Assembly: GCA_050692555.1 (NCBI GenBank)
Contig: JBOGVS010000028.1
Coordinates: 1 to 43,840 of the forward strand
Direction of reading: 5' to 3'
From: DAITPV01 sp050692555
GTDB lineage: Bacteria; Actinomycetota; UBA4738; CALAEC01
Length of the DNA: 43,840 bases
Shown here: one piece after another, positions 15,437 to 23,017 of the stretch
Layout: the number at the start of each line of letters is the position of its first letter
Numbering within the stretch: the stretch's first letter is position 1
Program-made: the position numbers and the translations under genes
Notes under the pieces: generated by a model
Told to the model about the DNA's origin: nothing
What the model saw: the letters and a program-made list of their open reading frames with translations, nothing else
The model's database searches: none

Positions 15437-16964
15437 CGGCGTCCTCCATCTCGACGGGCTCGCCACGGAAGGACATCGCCTCGAGCAGGTGGGGGCCGTC
15501 CACCCGATCGCTGCCCGCCAGGTCTGCGATGGTCCGGGCCACCTTCAAGGCCCGGTCGAACCCCCTCCCGGTGAGCTCGAACCGTTCCACCCCGTGTCCC
15601 AGCGCCGCTTCGGCCGACGGCGTGAGTCGGGCCAGCCGACGGGCCTCCGCTCCGGTGAGATCGGCGTTGCACGCTACCCCGGTGCCGGCGAGGCGATGCC
15701 GCTGGCGTTCCCGGGCGGCCTCCACCCGTTCCCGGATGCGCTCCGACTGTTCGCCGGGCGCCGAACCCATCAGCTCGCCCCGGGTCAGACGAGGGATCCG
15801 CAACCGGAGGTCGATACGGTCCAGAAGCGGGCCCGACAGCCGCCCGCGATACGCCGTCAGGCGGTGGGGGATGCACCGGCACCGTCGGCGCGGATCTCCG
15901 AAGAACCCGCAGGGGCAGGGGTTCGCCGCCGCCACCAGCGTGAAGCGCGATGGAAAATCCACCGCTCCCGCGGCCCTGACCACCACGACGCGCCCGTCCT
16001 CCAACGGTTGCCGCAGGCCCTCCAACGTATCCCGCCTGAACTCGGTGACCTCGTCCATGAACAGCACGCCCCGGTGTGCCAGCGACACCTCACCCGGTCG
16101 AACCACAGTGGACCCGCCTCCCAGGAGCCCGGCCACCGAGACCGAGTGGTGCGGCGCCCGATACGGACGAGCGGTCACCAGCGCCTCGCCCGGGCCCAGG
16201 AGTCCGGCCACCGAATGCAGCCTGGTGACCTCCAGGGCCTCCGCTCGGGTCAGGCCCGGCAGGATCGTGGGCAGCCGCCGGGCCAGCATGGTCTTCCCGG
16301 CGCCCGGAGGACCCACCATCAGCACGTTGTGGCCACCGGCCGCGGCCACCTCCAGGGCCCGGCGCGCTTCGGCCTGACCGCGGATCTCCGCGAAGTCGAT
16401 CCGGGCGGGGGCCGGCGCCCGATCCTCTGGAGGCCGGGCGGGCTTCGGCTCCCACCGGCCCCGGGCGAAGGCCGCCACCTCCCCGAGGGAGGGAGCCCCC
16501 ACCACCCGCAGGCCATCGACCACGGCCGCCTCCGCGGCGTTCGCCTCCGGGACGATCACCCCGGCATGGCCGCCTCGCGCGGCGGCGTCGGCCACGGCCA
16601 GGATCCCGGGGGTGGGCATCAGCCTTCCACGAAGCGAGAGCTCGCCGGCCAGCACGTAGGGCGCCAGCGGTTCTTCGGGAACCTGTCCGGTGGCGGCCAG
16701 CACCGCGGCAGCGATGGGGAGATCGAACCCGGCCCCCTCCTTCCGGACGTCGGCGGGACTGAGGTTCACGGTCACTCGACGGAGCGGCCACTGCATCCCT
16801 GCGCTCTCCACGGCCGGCCGCACCCGCTCCCTGGCGTCCTGCACCGATGCCCCCGGGAGTCCGGTGAGCAGGAGGGTCGGGAGTCCCCGCCCCACGTGCG
16901 CCTCGACGGAGACCAGGTGGCCGCGGACCCCCACCACCGCCACTCCACGCGCGCGGGCGTACAC
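15426..16964 (-). CDS. comM: Magnesium-chelatase-like AAA+ ATPase, ComM/YifB family
   Basis: ComM is a hexameric AAA+ helicase that promotes branch migration during transformation. Present are the N-terminal Lon-like domain (GLPTLLLTGLPG, VTVNLSPADVRKEGAGFDLP), Walker A (GPPGAGKTMLARRLP), the Mg-chelatase motif RPYRAPHHSVS, Walker B (GVLFMDEVTEF), a Cys-rich insert (NPCPCGFFGDPRRRCRC) and a C-terminal helical domain. The GTG at 16964 is preferred over the ATG at 16994: TAGGAT lies 7 nt before it, and the resulting start YARARGVAVVGVRGH matches where family members begin. The protein is 512 aa. Confidence 0.95.
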   Translation of the reverse strand: MYARARGVAVVGVRGHLVSVEAHVGRGLPTLLLTGLPGASVQDARERVRPAVESAGMQWPLRRVTVNLSPADVRKEGAGFDLPIAAAVLAATGQVPEEPLAPYVLAGELSLRGRLMPTPGILAVADAAARGGHAGVIVPEANAAEAAVVDGLRVVGAPSLGEVAAFARGRWEPKPARPPEDRAPAPARIDFAEIRGQAEARRALEVAAAGGHNVLMVGPPGAGKTMLARRLPTILPGLTRAEALEVTRLHSVAGLLGPGEALVTARPYRAPHHSVSVAGLLGGGSTVVRPGEVSLAHRGVLFMDEVTEFRRDTLEGLRQPLEDGRVVVVRAAGAVDFPSRFTLVAAANPCPCGFFGDPRRRCRCIPHRLTAYRGRLSGPLLDRIDLRLRIPRLTRGELMGSAPGEQSERIRERVEAARERQRHRLAGTGVACNADLTGAEARRLARLTPSAEAALGHGVERFELTGRGFDRALKVARTIADLAGSDRVDGPHLLEAMSFRGEPVEMEDAGVA

Positions 16965-16977
16965 GGCGGCGATCCTA
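16965..16977 (-). promoter_or_regulatory. -10 element for a leaderless comM start
   Basis: TAGGAT (16972-16977, minus strand) followed by 7 nt and GTG. The start it predicts agrees with the family's N terminus, which supports the reading. Confidence 0.5.
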
Positions 16978-17049
16978 GCCAGGGGGGGTGACATGCCACG
17001 GCGGCGAGGCGCGTGCTTTACTCCTTCGATGCCACGGGACCGGGCCTGA

Positions 17050-17658
17050 ATGCAGGCCGACGCGACCCCTGGGGGGCCGGGCACGGTGCTCCCCCCTTCG
17101 GAGGGGGCGAAGTGGATCCCCACGATCGGGGTGTTCCTGGTGATCGCGTTCGTGGTCCTGGGCGGCTACGTGGTCGCCGGGGAGTCCCAGGAGTTCGACG
17201 TGGGACAGGACAGCGTCCCCGGTGAGCCGGTCCAGGTGACCGATGGTGTCACCGTGACCCCGCCGGAGGGGTGGGAGGTCACCCAGCGGTACGCCGACCC
17301 TCCGGGGGTCCTGCTGACCTGGGGGACGGGGAACCTCCTGGTGGTGGTGCCGGCGATCGACGCCACCCCGGAGGAGCTCCTCCAGGTGTACCTCGACCAG
17401 GTCCTGGAGCCCCAAGCCACCCAGGTGTCGGTGTCCACGAAGCGCCTGGACCTGGTGTTGCCCTACGGCGAAGCGGTGCGGACCTCGTACGTCGGGCAGT
17501 TCGAGGGGGTGGCCTCGACCATCGAGGGTGAGCTCACCGCCGCCGTTTCCCCGGGGGGGACCGACGTGATGTTCGACAGCTGGAGCTCCCAGGGGCAGTA
17601 CGTGGCGGTCCGCCAGGACGTCCGCCAGGTGGTAGCGGGCACGGAGGTCGGCTCGTGA
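17050..17658 (+). CDS. Membrane-anchored protein of unknown function, coupled to PrsW-type gene
   Basis: A 202-aa protein with a short cytoplasmic N terminus, one membrane helix at about residues 23-44 (IPTIGVFLVIAFVVLGGYVV) and an extracytoplasmic domain of about 155 residues. The domain contains VTPPEGWEV and TDVMFDSWSSQGQYVAVRQD, a pattern recalling small lipoprotein-like domains found in actinobacteria, but I do not recognise a named family and see no catalytic motif. Its TGA overlaps the GTG of the next gene (GTGA), so the two are made together. The context suggests a substrate or partner of the membrane protease; this is inference. Confidence 0.75.
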   Translation: MQADATPGGPGTVLPPSEGAKWIPTIGVFLVIAFVVLGGYVVAGESQEFDVGQDSVPGEPVQVTDGVTVTPPEGWEVTQRYADPPGVLLTWGTGNLLVVVPAIDATPEELLQVYLDQVLEPQATQVSVSTKRLDLVLPYGEAVRTSYVGQFEGVASTIEGELTAAVSPGGTDVMFDSWSSQGQYVAVRQDVRQVVAGTEVGS

Positions 17659-18851
17659 GCGTGCGAACGGCCGTTCCTCGACCCCCCACCTGGGGTTTCA
17701 AGACGTCGCTGTGGCAGTTCCGCCAGCCTGCCTTCTGGCTGTTCCTGGTGCTCCTGGCGCTGTGCGGACTGGTGGCCATCGTGATCCAGGCGGGATTCGT
17801 CGGGCTGAGCCCGATCGGATGGGTGCTGTCGTGGGTCCTGCTGCTCGCGTACGCCATCCCCGTCTTCGTGTTCATCTACGCCCTGGATCTCTACGAGCGG
17901 GAACCGCTCTCGCTGGTGTTCGGGGCGTTCCTGTGGGGCGCCTTCGGGGCCACCACCCTGGCCATCGTGGCCAACGGGGGGTGGTCACTGGTGGTCCTGG
18001 ACGTCCTCGGACCGGACGCCGCGGTCCGGTGGGTCCCCGCCATCGTGGCCCCGTTCACCGAGGAGATCCTCAAGGGCATCGGGGTGGTGTTCATCTACCT
18101 GATCGCCCGGCGAGAGATCGACGACCTGATGGACGGGTTCGTCTACGGAGCCATCGTGGGCCTGGGGTTCACGATCATCGAGGACGTCTACTACTTCATC
18201 GCGCAGTTCGGCGGGACCATCGAGGCCGTCCTCAAGGGCTTCTTCGTCCGCGTGGTGGCCAGCGGCCTCTACGGCCACGTCCTGTACTCGGGCCTGTTCG
18301 GGATGGGTGTGGCGTACTTCGTTTCCCGCCGAGGCGAGGCCTCGGTGGCCCGCCGCATGGTGGTGGCCGCGACGCTGATCCTGGTGGGCATGGGGGCCCA
18401 CTTCCTGTGGAACTCCCCCCTCCTGAACTTCTACCCGAATGATCTGGAGACGGCCGGCCAGTACGTGCAGTGGATCTGGGCCACCGCGGTCAAGGGTCTG
18501 CCGTTCCTGGTGTTCGTGATCCTGATGATCGCCCTGGCCAGGCGGCGCGAGCACCGGTGGCTCCGCACGTTCCTCTCGGCCGAGCTCGGCGGCGACGGGG
18601 TCCGTGAGGACGAGCTGTCGGTGCTGGAGCGGCCCCGGGCCCGGCGGCAAGGGCGGCGGGAGCTGCGCAAGCGTGCAGGCCCCCAGTCTGCCGAGGTCCT
18701 CAAGCGCCTCCATCGCGCCCAGATCAACCTGGCCCTGATCCGGACCCGGACCCTGGAGGACGACCACCCAGACCTCCTCCAACAGCGGCAGTACTGCCGG
18801 GACCTCCGAGCGTGGCTCGAAGCGAACACCGCCGGTCCCCCGGGACCCTAG
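17655..18851 (+). CDS. PrsW-family intramembrane metalloprotease
   Basis: PrsW proteases belong to the CPBP/PrsW membrane superfamily; the founding member cleaves the anti-sigma factor RsiW in Bacillus. This 398-aa protein has multiple membrane helices and the expected motifs: YALDLYEREP, the glutamate pair FTEEILKGIGVV, DGFVYGAIVGLGFTIIEDVY, the His motif ASGLYGHVLYSG and MGAHFLWNSPL. The last ~90 residues are a charged cytoplasmic tail with many Arg and Glu residues, longer than in the minimal family. The GTG start overlaps the preceding gene by 4 nt. It converges on yraN; the two stops share the same CTAG at 18848-18851. Confidence 0.88.
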   Translation: MSVRTAVPRPPTWGFKTSLWQFRQPAFWLFLVLLALCGLVAIVIQAGFVGLSPIGWVLSWVLLLAYAIPVFVFIYALDLYEREPLSLVFGAFLWGAFGATTLAIVANGGWSLVVLDVLGPDAAVRWVPAIVAPFTEEILKGIGVVFIYLIARREIDDLMDGFVYGAIVGLGFTIIEDVYYFIAQFGGTIEAVLKGFFVRVVASGLYGHVLYSGLFGMGVAYFVSRRGEASVARRMVVAATLILVGMGAHFLWNSPLLNFYPNDLETAGQYVQWIWATAVKGLPFLVFVILMIALARRREHRWLRTFLSAELGGDGVREDELSVLERPRARRQGRRELRKRAGPQSAEVLKRLHRAQINLALIRTRTLEDDHPDLLQQRQYCRDLRAWLEANTAGPPGP

Positions 18852-19204
18852 AACGCGTCCTCGAACAGATAGACGTCCGGGTTCCCCCGCCGGTCGATCC
18901 GCACGCTGGCCACGTCGAAGCGAAACGTGTGGGCGGCGATCCCGGTTGACGTCACGTACGCCTGGGCCAGGAGCCGAAGCTTCCGGCGCTTGGCGGCGGT
19001 GACCGCCTCGAAGGGCCCTCCCAGCGCCGCGGACCCTCGGGCCTTGACCTCGCAGAACACCACGACTCCGTTCCGGCCCACCACCAGGTCCAGCTCCCCG
19101 AGCGCCGAGCGCCAGTTCCGGTCCACCAGCCGGAATCCCCGGCGCCGGTAGGTGGCCCACGCGGCGTCCTCTCCCTGGCGCCATCTCTGTTCCCGGGATC
19201 CCAC
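18848..19204 (-). CDS. yraN: UPF0102 (YraN) nuclease-fold protein
   Basis: YraN proteins have a restriction-endonuclease-like fold; their role is not firmly known, though a link to DNA repair or uptake is suggested by their usual neighbours. The 118-aa sequence shows the family core: GEDAAWATYRRRGFRLVDRN, LGELDLVVGRNGVVVFCEVK (the E-D-ExK nuclease pattern) and AVTAAKRRKLRLLAQAY. The GTG at 19204 gives the usual length; no better start is available. It follows rnhB in the conserved rnhB-yraN order. Confidence 0.9.
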   Translation of the reverse strand: MGSREQRWRQGEDAAWATYRRRGFRLVDRNWRSALGELDLVVGRNGVVVFCEVKARGSAALGGPFEAVTAAKRRKLRLLAQAYVTSTGIAAHTFRFDVASVRIDRRGNPDVYLFEDAF

Positions 19205-19233
19205 GGGGCCAGGATGCCCCGAGGGTGTGACAG

Positions 19234-19956
19234 TCAGGTGGGTGAGCGATCCGGGGATTGGGGGTCGGGCCCGTACACGTCCACGTGGGTCTTTCGGCCT
19301 CCCCGCCCCTCCTTCCACCGGTGGTACTCCTCCGGGGACATGGGGTTGAGGACGTGGTTGAAGGACCGCCGGTGGATCGGCGTGGGGCCCAGGCGCCACA
19401 GGGCCGCCCAGTGGCGCTCGGTCCCGTAGCCCCGGTTCGTGTCGAACCCGTACTCCGGGAACCGGCGGTGGTACCGATCCATGGCCCGGTCCCTGGCCAC
19501 CTTGGCCACCACGGAGGCGGCGGCCACCGACGCGGTGACGACGTCGCCCTTGCGCAGCGACAGGCACGGGACACCGAGCCGGTTGAGCGGGAACCCGTCG
19601 GCCAGCACGAATTCCGGGCGGACCTCGAGCAGCCGAAGGGCTCGGCGAAGCAGCGCGAGGTTGGTGCGATGAAGCCCGGCCCGATCGATCCGCCGTGGCA
19701 TGGCCCGGCACACCGACACGGCCAGCGCCCGTTCCCGGATCCGTCGTTCCGCCTGCTCCCGCTGCCGGCGGGTCAGGAGCTTGGAGTCCTCGATCCCTTC
19801 GAGCTCGAAGTCCTCGGGGAGCACCACGGCGGCCGCCACCAGGGGACCGGCAAGGGCTCCTCGGCCGGCCTCATCGACGCCGGCCAGGACCCGAAACCCT
19901 CGAGCCCGAAGCTGGCGCTCGTAGTGATCGATGTCCTTCAGTCGTCGGACAACCAC
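19234..19956 (-). CDS. rnhB: Ribonuclease HII
   Basis: RNase HII removes ribonucleotides from DNA and RNA-DNA hybrids. Catalytic acidic residues lie in VLAGVDEAGRGALAGPLV and FVLADGFPL, and the family motif KGDVVTASVAAASVVAKVAR is complete. The C-terminal part includes HWAALWRLGPTPIHRRSFN. Start choice: the GTG at 19956 has GAGG at 5 nt and a 19-bp overlap with lepB (240 aa). The GTG at 19977 would add seven residues and overlap lepB by 40 bp. It is part of the rplS-lepB-rnhB-yraN series. Confidence 0.94.
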   Translation of the reverse strand: MVVRRLKDIDHYERQLRARGFRVLAGVDEAGRGALAGPLVAAAVVLPEDFELEGIEDSKLLTRRQREQAERRIRERALAVSVCRAMPRRIDRAGLHRTNLALLRRALRLLEVRPEFVLADGFPLNRLGVPCLSLRKGDVVTASVAAASVVAKVARDRAMDRYHRRFPEYGFDTNRGYGTERHWAALWRLGPTPIHRRSFNHVLNPMSPEEYHRWKEGRGGRKTHVDVYGPDPQSPDRSPT

Positions 19957-20756
19957 TCGATCCTCGACGGTGGCCACAACAGGACGAATGCCTTTCCCAC
20001 GATCTTCTCGTACGGGATCTGCCCCAGGGAGGACCGGGAGTCCTGCGAGTTCGGCCGGTTGTCCCCCATCACGAACACGTGGTCCTCCTTGACCAGGGTG
20101 GGTGGGAAGGGCCGACGATCCGCCAAGCGGTTCACATACGGCTCATCCTCGAGCGCCTTGCCGTCGATGAGCACGGTCCCATCCCTCCTGACCTCGATGG
20201 TCTCGCCCGGCAGGGCGATGACCCGCTTGATGAAGTCCTTCTGAGGATCGGAGGAGAACCCGAATCCCTCGGTGAGCCAGTCCCAGAACGCCCCCAGCGG
20301 CCCTTTGTCTTCCTCGACCAGGTGGGGGTTCTCGAACACGATCACGTCGAGCCGCTGGGGCTCGCCGAAGTCGTAGACCAGCTTGTTCACCAGCACCCGG
20401 TCTCCGATCCGGAGCGTGGGGATCATCGATCCGGACGGGATGTAGAACGCCTGGACCAGGAAGCTCTTGATCACCAGGGCCAGGACGAACGCGATGAGGA
20501 TGAGGCCGGGCAGCTCCCCGAAGAATCCCCGAACCCCACCCCTCCCGGCCTTCTTCCCCTTCTTGTCCCCTCCCTTGCCGGGCGATTCTTCGGACTCCCC
20601 GGTGTCGGGTTCCTCTGGGCTCCGCTGGTCCGTGACCTCGGTCCGGTCGAGGGGCACGGTGGAAGCCCGGCCGGCGGTCACCGTCGGCGTGGGGTTGCCG
20701 GTCTCGAGAGGGTCCTCGTCCTGGGGTCCGGTGGCGGAGGGCCGGGGCTGGCCCAT
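19938..20756 (-). CDS. lepB: Signal peptidase I with long charged N terminus
   Basis: LepB removes signal peptides of exported proteins; several exported proteins are encoded in this window. One membrane helix (LPGLILIAFVLALVIKSFLV, about residues 82-101) is followed by the catalytic Ser110 in YIPSGSMIPTL, the general-base Lys177 in DFIKRVIALPGE and the box MGDNRPNSQDSR. Before the helix are about 80 residues, first acidic and then Lys/Gly-rich, longer than in minimal homologues but common in actinobacteria. A 20-residue insert (around GPLGAFWDWLTEGFGF) precedes the Lys box. The ATG lies 3 nt after the rplS stop. Confidence 0.95.
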   Translation of the reverse strand: MGQPRPSATGPQDEDPLETGNPTPTVTAGRASTVPLDRTEVTDQRSPEEPDTGESEESPGKGGDKKGKKAGRGGVRGFFGELPGLILIAFVLALVIKSFLVQAFYIPSGSMIPTLRIGDRVLVNKLVYDFGEPQRLDVIVFENPHLVEEDKGPLGAFWDWLTEGFGFSSDPQKDFIKRVIALPGETIEVRRDGTVLIDGKALEDEPYVNRLADRRPFPPTLVKEDHVFVMGDNRPNSQDSRSSLGQIPYEKIVGKAFVLLWPPSRIEWLSDD

Positions 20757-20759
20757 CCG

Positions 20760-21167
20760 CTACGCCTCGTCCTGCTCGGCCTCGTCCGCGGAGCTCTCGG
20801 CCTGAGGCTCGGTGGTGCGAACGGGGGTCCGCAGCTCGCGGATCCGAGCCCGCTTCCCCCGGCGCTCACGGAGGTAGTAGAGCTTGCCCCGACGGACGTC
20901 TCCTCGGGTCAGCACCTCGATCTTGGCGATCTGTGGCGAGTGGACCGGGAAGGTTCGCTCGACACCGACCCCGAATGAGACCTTGCGGACCGTGAAGGAC
21001 TCCCGAAGCCCTCCGCCCCGCCGGCGGATCACCACGCCCTGGAACATCTGGATGCGCTCGCGGCCTGCCTCGCTCACCCGGACGTGCACCTTCACGGTGT
21101 CACCGGCCCGGAAGTCGGGCACATCATCGCGCAGACGCGGTTTCTCGACGGGGTCGACCTTGTTCAT
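20760..21167 (-). CDS. rplS: 50S ribosomal protein L19
   Basis: L19 lies at the 30S-50S interface. Family motifs: FRAGDTVKVHVRVSEAGRER, IQMFQGVVIRRRGGGLRESF, VRKVSFGVGVERTFPVHSP and RGDVRRGKLYYLRERRGKRA. After the conserved end, about 20 acidic residues form a tail. The length of 135 aa exceeds the minimal protein by this tail. The ATG has GAGGG about 6 nt upstream. An extended -10 (TGCTACGAT) overlaps the trmD end, so it may be transcribed separately as well as with trmD. Confidence 0.97.
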   Translation of the reverse strand: MNKVDPVEKPRLRDDVPDFRAGDTVKVHVRVSEAGRERIQMFQGVVIRRRGGGLRESFTVRKVSFGVGVERTFPVHSPQIAKIEVLTRGDVRRGKLYYLRERRGKRARIRELRTPVRTTEPQAESSADEAEQDEA

Positions 21168-21189
21168 GGGATTCCCTCGGGGTCGCCGC

Positions 21190-21858
21190 TCATCGTAGCA
21201 GGTCGGGCCGGTTGCGCTTCGTCTTTTCCTCCGCGGCTCGGCGTCGCCACTCCTCGATCCGGGCGTGGTCGCCTGAGGTCAGCACCTCGGGAACCCGCCG
21301 GCCGCGGAACTCCTGTGGCCGGGTGTAGTGGGGATGGTCGAGGATGCCGTCCTCGAACGACTCCCGGGCCAGCGATTCCTCCTTGCCCACCACCCCCGGG
21401 ACCAGCCGCGTGACCGCCTCCAGGACCACGAGGGCCGGTACTTCCCCCCCGGACAGCACGTAGTCGCCGATCGACACCTCCTCTGCGGACAGGGCCTGGG
21501 CCACCCGCTCGTCGACCCCCTCGTACCGCCCGGCGATGAGCACGAGCCACGGCGCGCCGGCCAGCTTTCGGACCAGGGCCTGGTCCAATCGCCGTCCGGC
21601 CGGGGACAGCAGCACCACCCGCTTGTCCCCCTCGCCGAGCGATTCGACGGCCCGGACGATCGGCTCCGCCTTCATCACCATCCCCGGCCCTCCGCCGAAC
21701 GGCTCGTCGTCCACTTGCCGGTGCTTGTCGGTGGCGTGGTCTCGGATGTCGTGCACGTTCACCTCGACGAGCCCCGAGGCAACGGCCTTGCCCAGGAGGC
21801 TCTCGCGCAGGGGGCCGTCGAAGATGCCCGGAAAGATCGTGAGGATGTCGACCCGCAC
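21190..21858 (-). CDS. trmD: tRNA (guanine-N1)-methyltransferase
   Basis: TrmD methylates G37 of tRNAs next to the anticodon and prevents +1 frameshifting. The SPOUT fold motifs are clear: VDILTIFPGIFDGPLRESLL, the DDEPFGGGPGMVMKAEPI loop, LIAGRYEGVDERV and the knot IGDYVLSGGEVPALVVLEAV, followed by SFEDGILDHPHYTRP. The C-terminal tail (EEKTKRNRPDLL) is typical. The protein is 222 aa; the GTG start is 1 nt after the rimM stop. It belongs to the rpsP-KH-rimM-trmD-rplS unit. Confidence 0.97.
   Translation of the reverse strand: MRVDILTIFPGIFDGPLRESLLGKAVASGLVEVNVHDIRDHATDKHRQVDDEPFGGGPGMVMKAEPIVRAVESLGEGDKRVVLLSPAGRRLDQALVRKLAGAPWLVLIAGRYEGVDERVAQALSAEEVSIGDYVLSGGEVPALVVLEAVTRLVPGVVGKEESLARESFEDGILDHPHYTRPQEFRGRRVPEVLTSGDHARIEEWRRRAAEEKTKRNRPDLLR
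21192..21200 (-). promoter_or_regulatory. Extended -10 promoter element for rplS
   Basis: TGC-TACGAT on the minus strand at the very end of trmD, with room for a leader of about 18 nt that includes the rplS ribosome binding site GAGGG. Confidence 0.4.
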
Positions 21859-21859
21859 G

Positions 21860-22357
21860 CTACTCGACCAGTCCTTCGAGCTCGCGGATCACGACCCGGC
21901 CCCGGTCGCGGTCGACTCGGGTGACCACTTCTCGAACCGCGGGGATCAGCGCCCCGCCCTCGGTGACCCACAGGTCGTTGGCGGGGTTCGCCAGGACCTC
22001 GCCGATCCGCCCCAGAGATCGGCCCTCCTCGGTGACCACCTCAAGGCCCACCACCTCGTGGACCCAGAATCGATCGGGCTCGTCGATCGGGGGAGCCGCG
22101 GATACGGGCACCAGGAGCAGGGTGCCGCGCAGGGATTCCGCGGCCGTTCGATCCGGCACCTCTTCGAACTTCACCAGCAGCCGGTGTTGGTGGGCGCGAG
22201 CCGTCTGTACCGTGAAGCTCCGGCCATCCTCTCCGCGAAGCACTGAACCGGGCTCGAACCTCTCCGCCACCTCGCTCAGGGGCTGGACCGAAACCTCGCC
22301 CCGGATGCCGTGAGCCCGGGCGACCCGGCCCACCGCCAGATAGGTCTGTTCAGCCAC
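21860..22357 (-). CDS. rimM: Ribosome maturation factor RimM
   Basis: RimM helps assemble the 30S head with S19. The N-terminal domain (LAVGRVARAHGIRGEVSVQP) and the C-terminal PRC-barrel (DRFWVHEVVGLEVVTEEGR, NDLWVTEGGALIPAV) are present. The length of 165 aa is normal. The GTG start is 6 nt after the KH-protein stop. The stop is 1 nt before trmD. Confidence 0.95.
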   Translation of the reverse strand: MAEQTYLAVGRVARAHGIRGEVSVQPLSEVAERFEPGSVLRGEDGRSFTVQTARAHQHRLLVKFEEVPDRTAAESLRGTLLLVPVSAAPPIDEPDRFWVHEVVGLEVVTEEGRSLGRIGEVLANPANDLWVTEGGALIPAVREVVTRVDRDRGRVVIRELEGLVE

Positions 22358-22363
22358 GATCCG

Positions 22364-22621
22364 TCAGGAGTCGGAACCGCCTCCCGAATCACCCTCGACG
22401 ATCTCGACGAGTGTGGTGACGCCCTGGCGGGATCCGGCGGCCCGGACTAGGGAGCGGATGGCTCGCACGGTGCGGCCCCGCTTCCCGATCACCTTGCCCA
22501 TGTCGTCGGGGGCCACTCGGAGCTGGAGGATGAGGGAGCGTTCCCCGGAGACCTCGGTCACCTCGACCGCGTCGGGGTCGTCAACGATGGCCCGGGCCAC
22601 GTACTCCAGGACCTCCTTCAC
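22364..22621 (-). CDS. khpA: KH-domain RNA-binding protein (KhpA-like)
   Basis: A small single-KH-domain protein of 85 aa. The RNA-binding loop is GKVIGKRGRTVRAIRSLV, with the GxxG core in GKRG. Homologues in Gram-positive bacteria form a dimer with KhpB and affect cell size and RNA metabolism; the role in this organism is not known. The GTG start overlaps rpsP by 4 nt (GTGA), as in other actinobacteria and firmicutes where it follows rpsP. The C terminus is a short Gly/Ser tail. Confidence 0.93.
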   Translation of the reverse strand: MKEVLEYVARAIVDDPDAVEVTEVSGERSLILQLRVAPDDMGKVIGKRGRTVRAIRSLVRAAGSRQGVTTLVEIVEGDSGGGSDS

Positions 22622-23004
22622 GTGCCCTCCCCGGCCTCCTCAGGCTGGGCGGTCTTCGTGTCGTTGGGTTCGGAGTCGGCCGAGGGCTGCTCGGCTTCCG
22701 CTTCACCTGGCGCCGACTCCTCCGCCGCGGGGGCGGTCTCCGGCGGAGCCTGGCCGGTGAACGAGGCCCACACGCCGGTCTTCTCCAGGAGCACCCGGGC
22801 CGGCTGCGTCGGCTGGGCGCCGTTGCGCAGCCAGTGCAGGGCCCGCTCCTGGTCGATGTCGATGACCGAGGGGTGCTCGAGCGGATGGTACTTCCCGATG
22901 TTCTCGATGAACCGGCCGTCGCGCGGGCTCCGGGAGTCCGCCACCACGACACGATAGAACGGGCGCTTCCTGGCGCCCATGCGCATCAGCCTGATCTTGA
23001 CCAC
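22618..23004 (-). CDS. rpsP: 30S ribosomal protein S16 with acidic tail
   Basis: S16 is an early 30S assembly protein. The conserved part is VKIRLMRMGARKRPFYRVVV, ADSRSPRDGRFIENIGKYHP and ALHWLRNGAQPTQPARVLLE. After residue ~83 comes a tail of about 45 residues rich in Glu, Ala and Pro, which makes the protein 128 aa. The GTG start has GAGGAG about 8 nt upstream. It follows ffh by 13 bp. Confidence 0.97.
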   Translation of the reverse strand: MVKIRLMRMGARKRPFYRVVVADSRSPRDGRFIENIGKYHPLEHPSVIDIDQERALHWLRNGAQPTQPARVLLEKTGVWASFTGQAPPETAPAAEESAPGEAEAEQPSADSEPNDTKTAQPEEAGEGT

Positions 23005-23017
23005 GCTTTCGGCTCCT

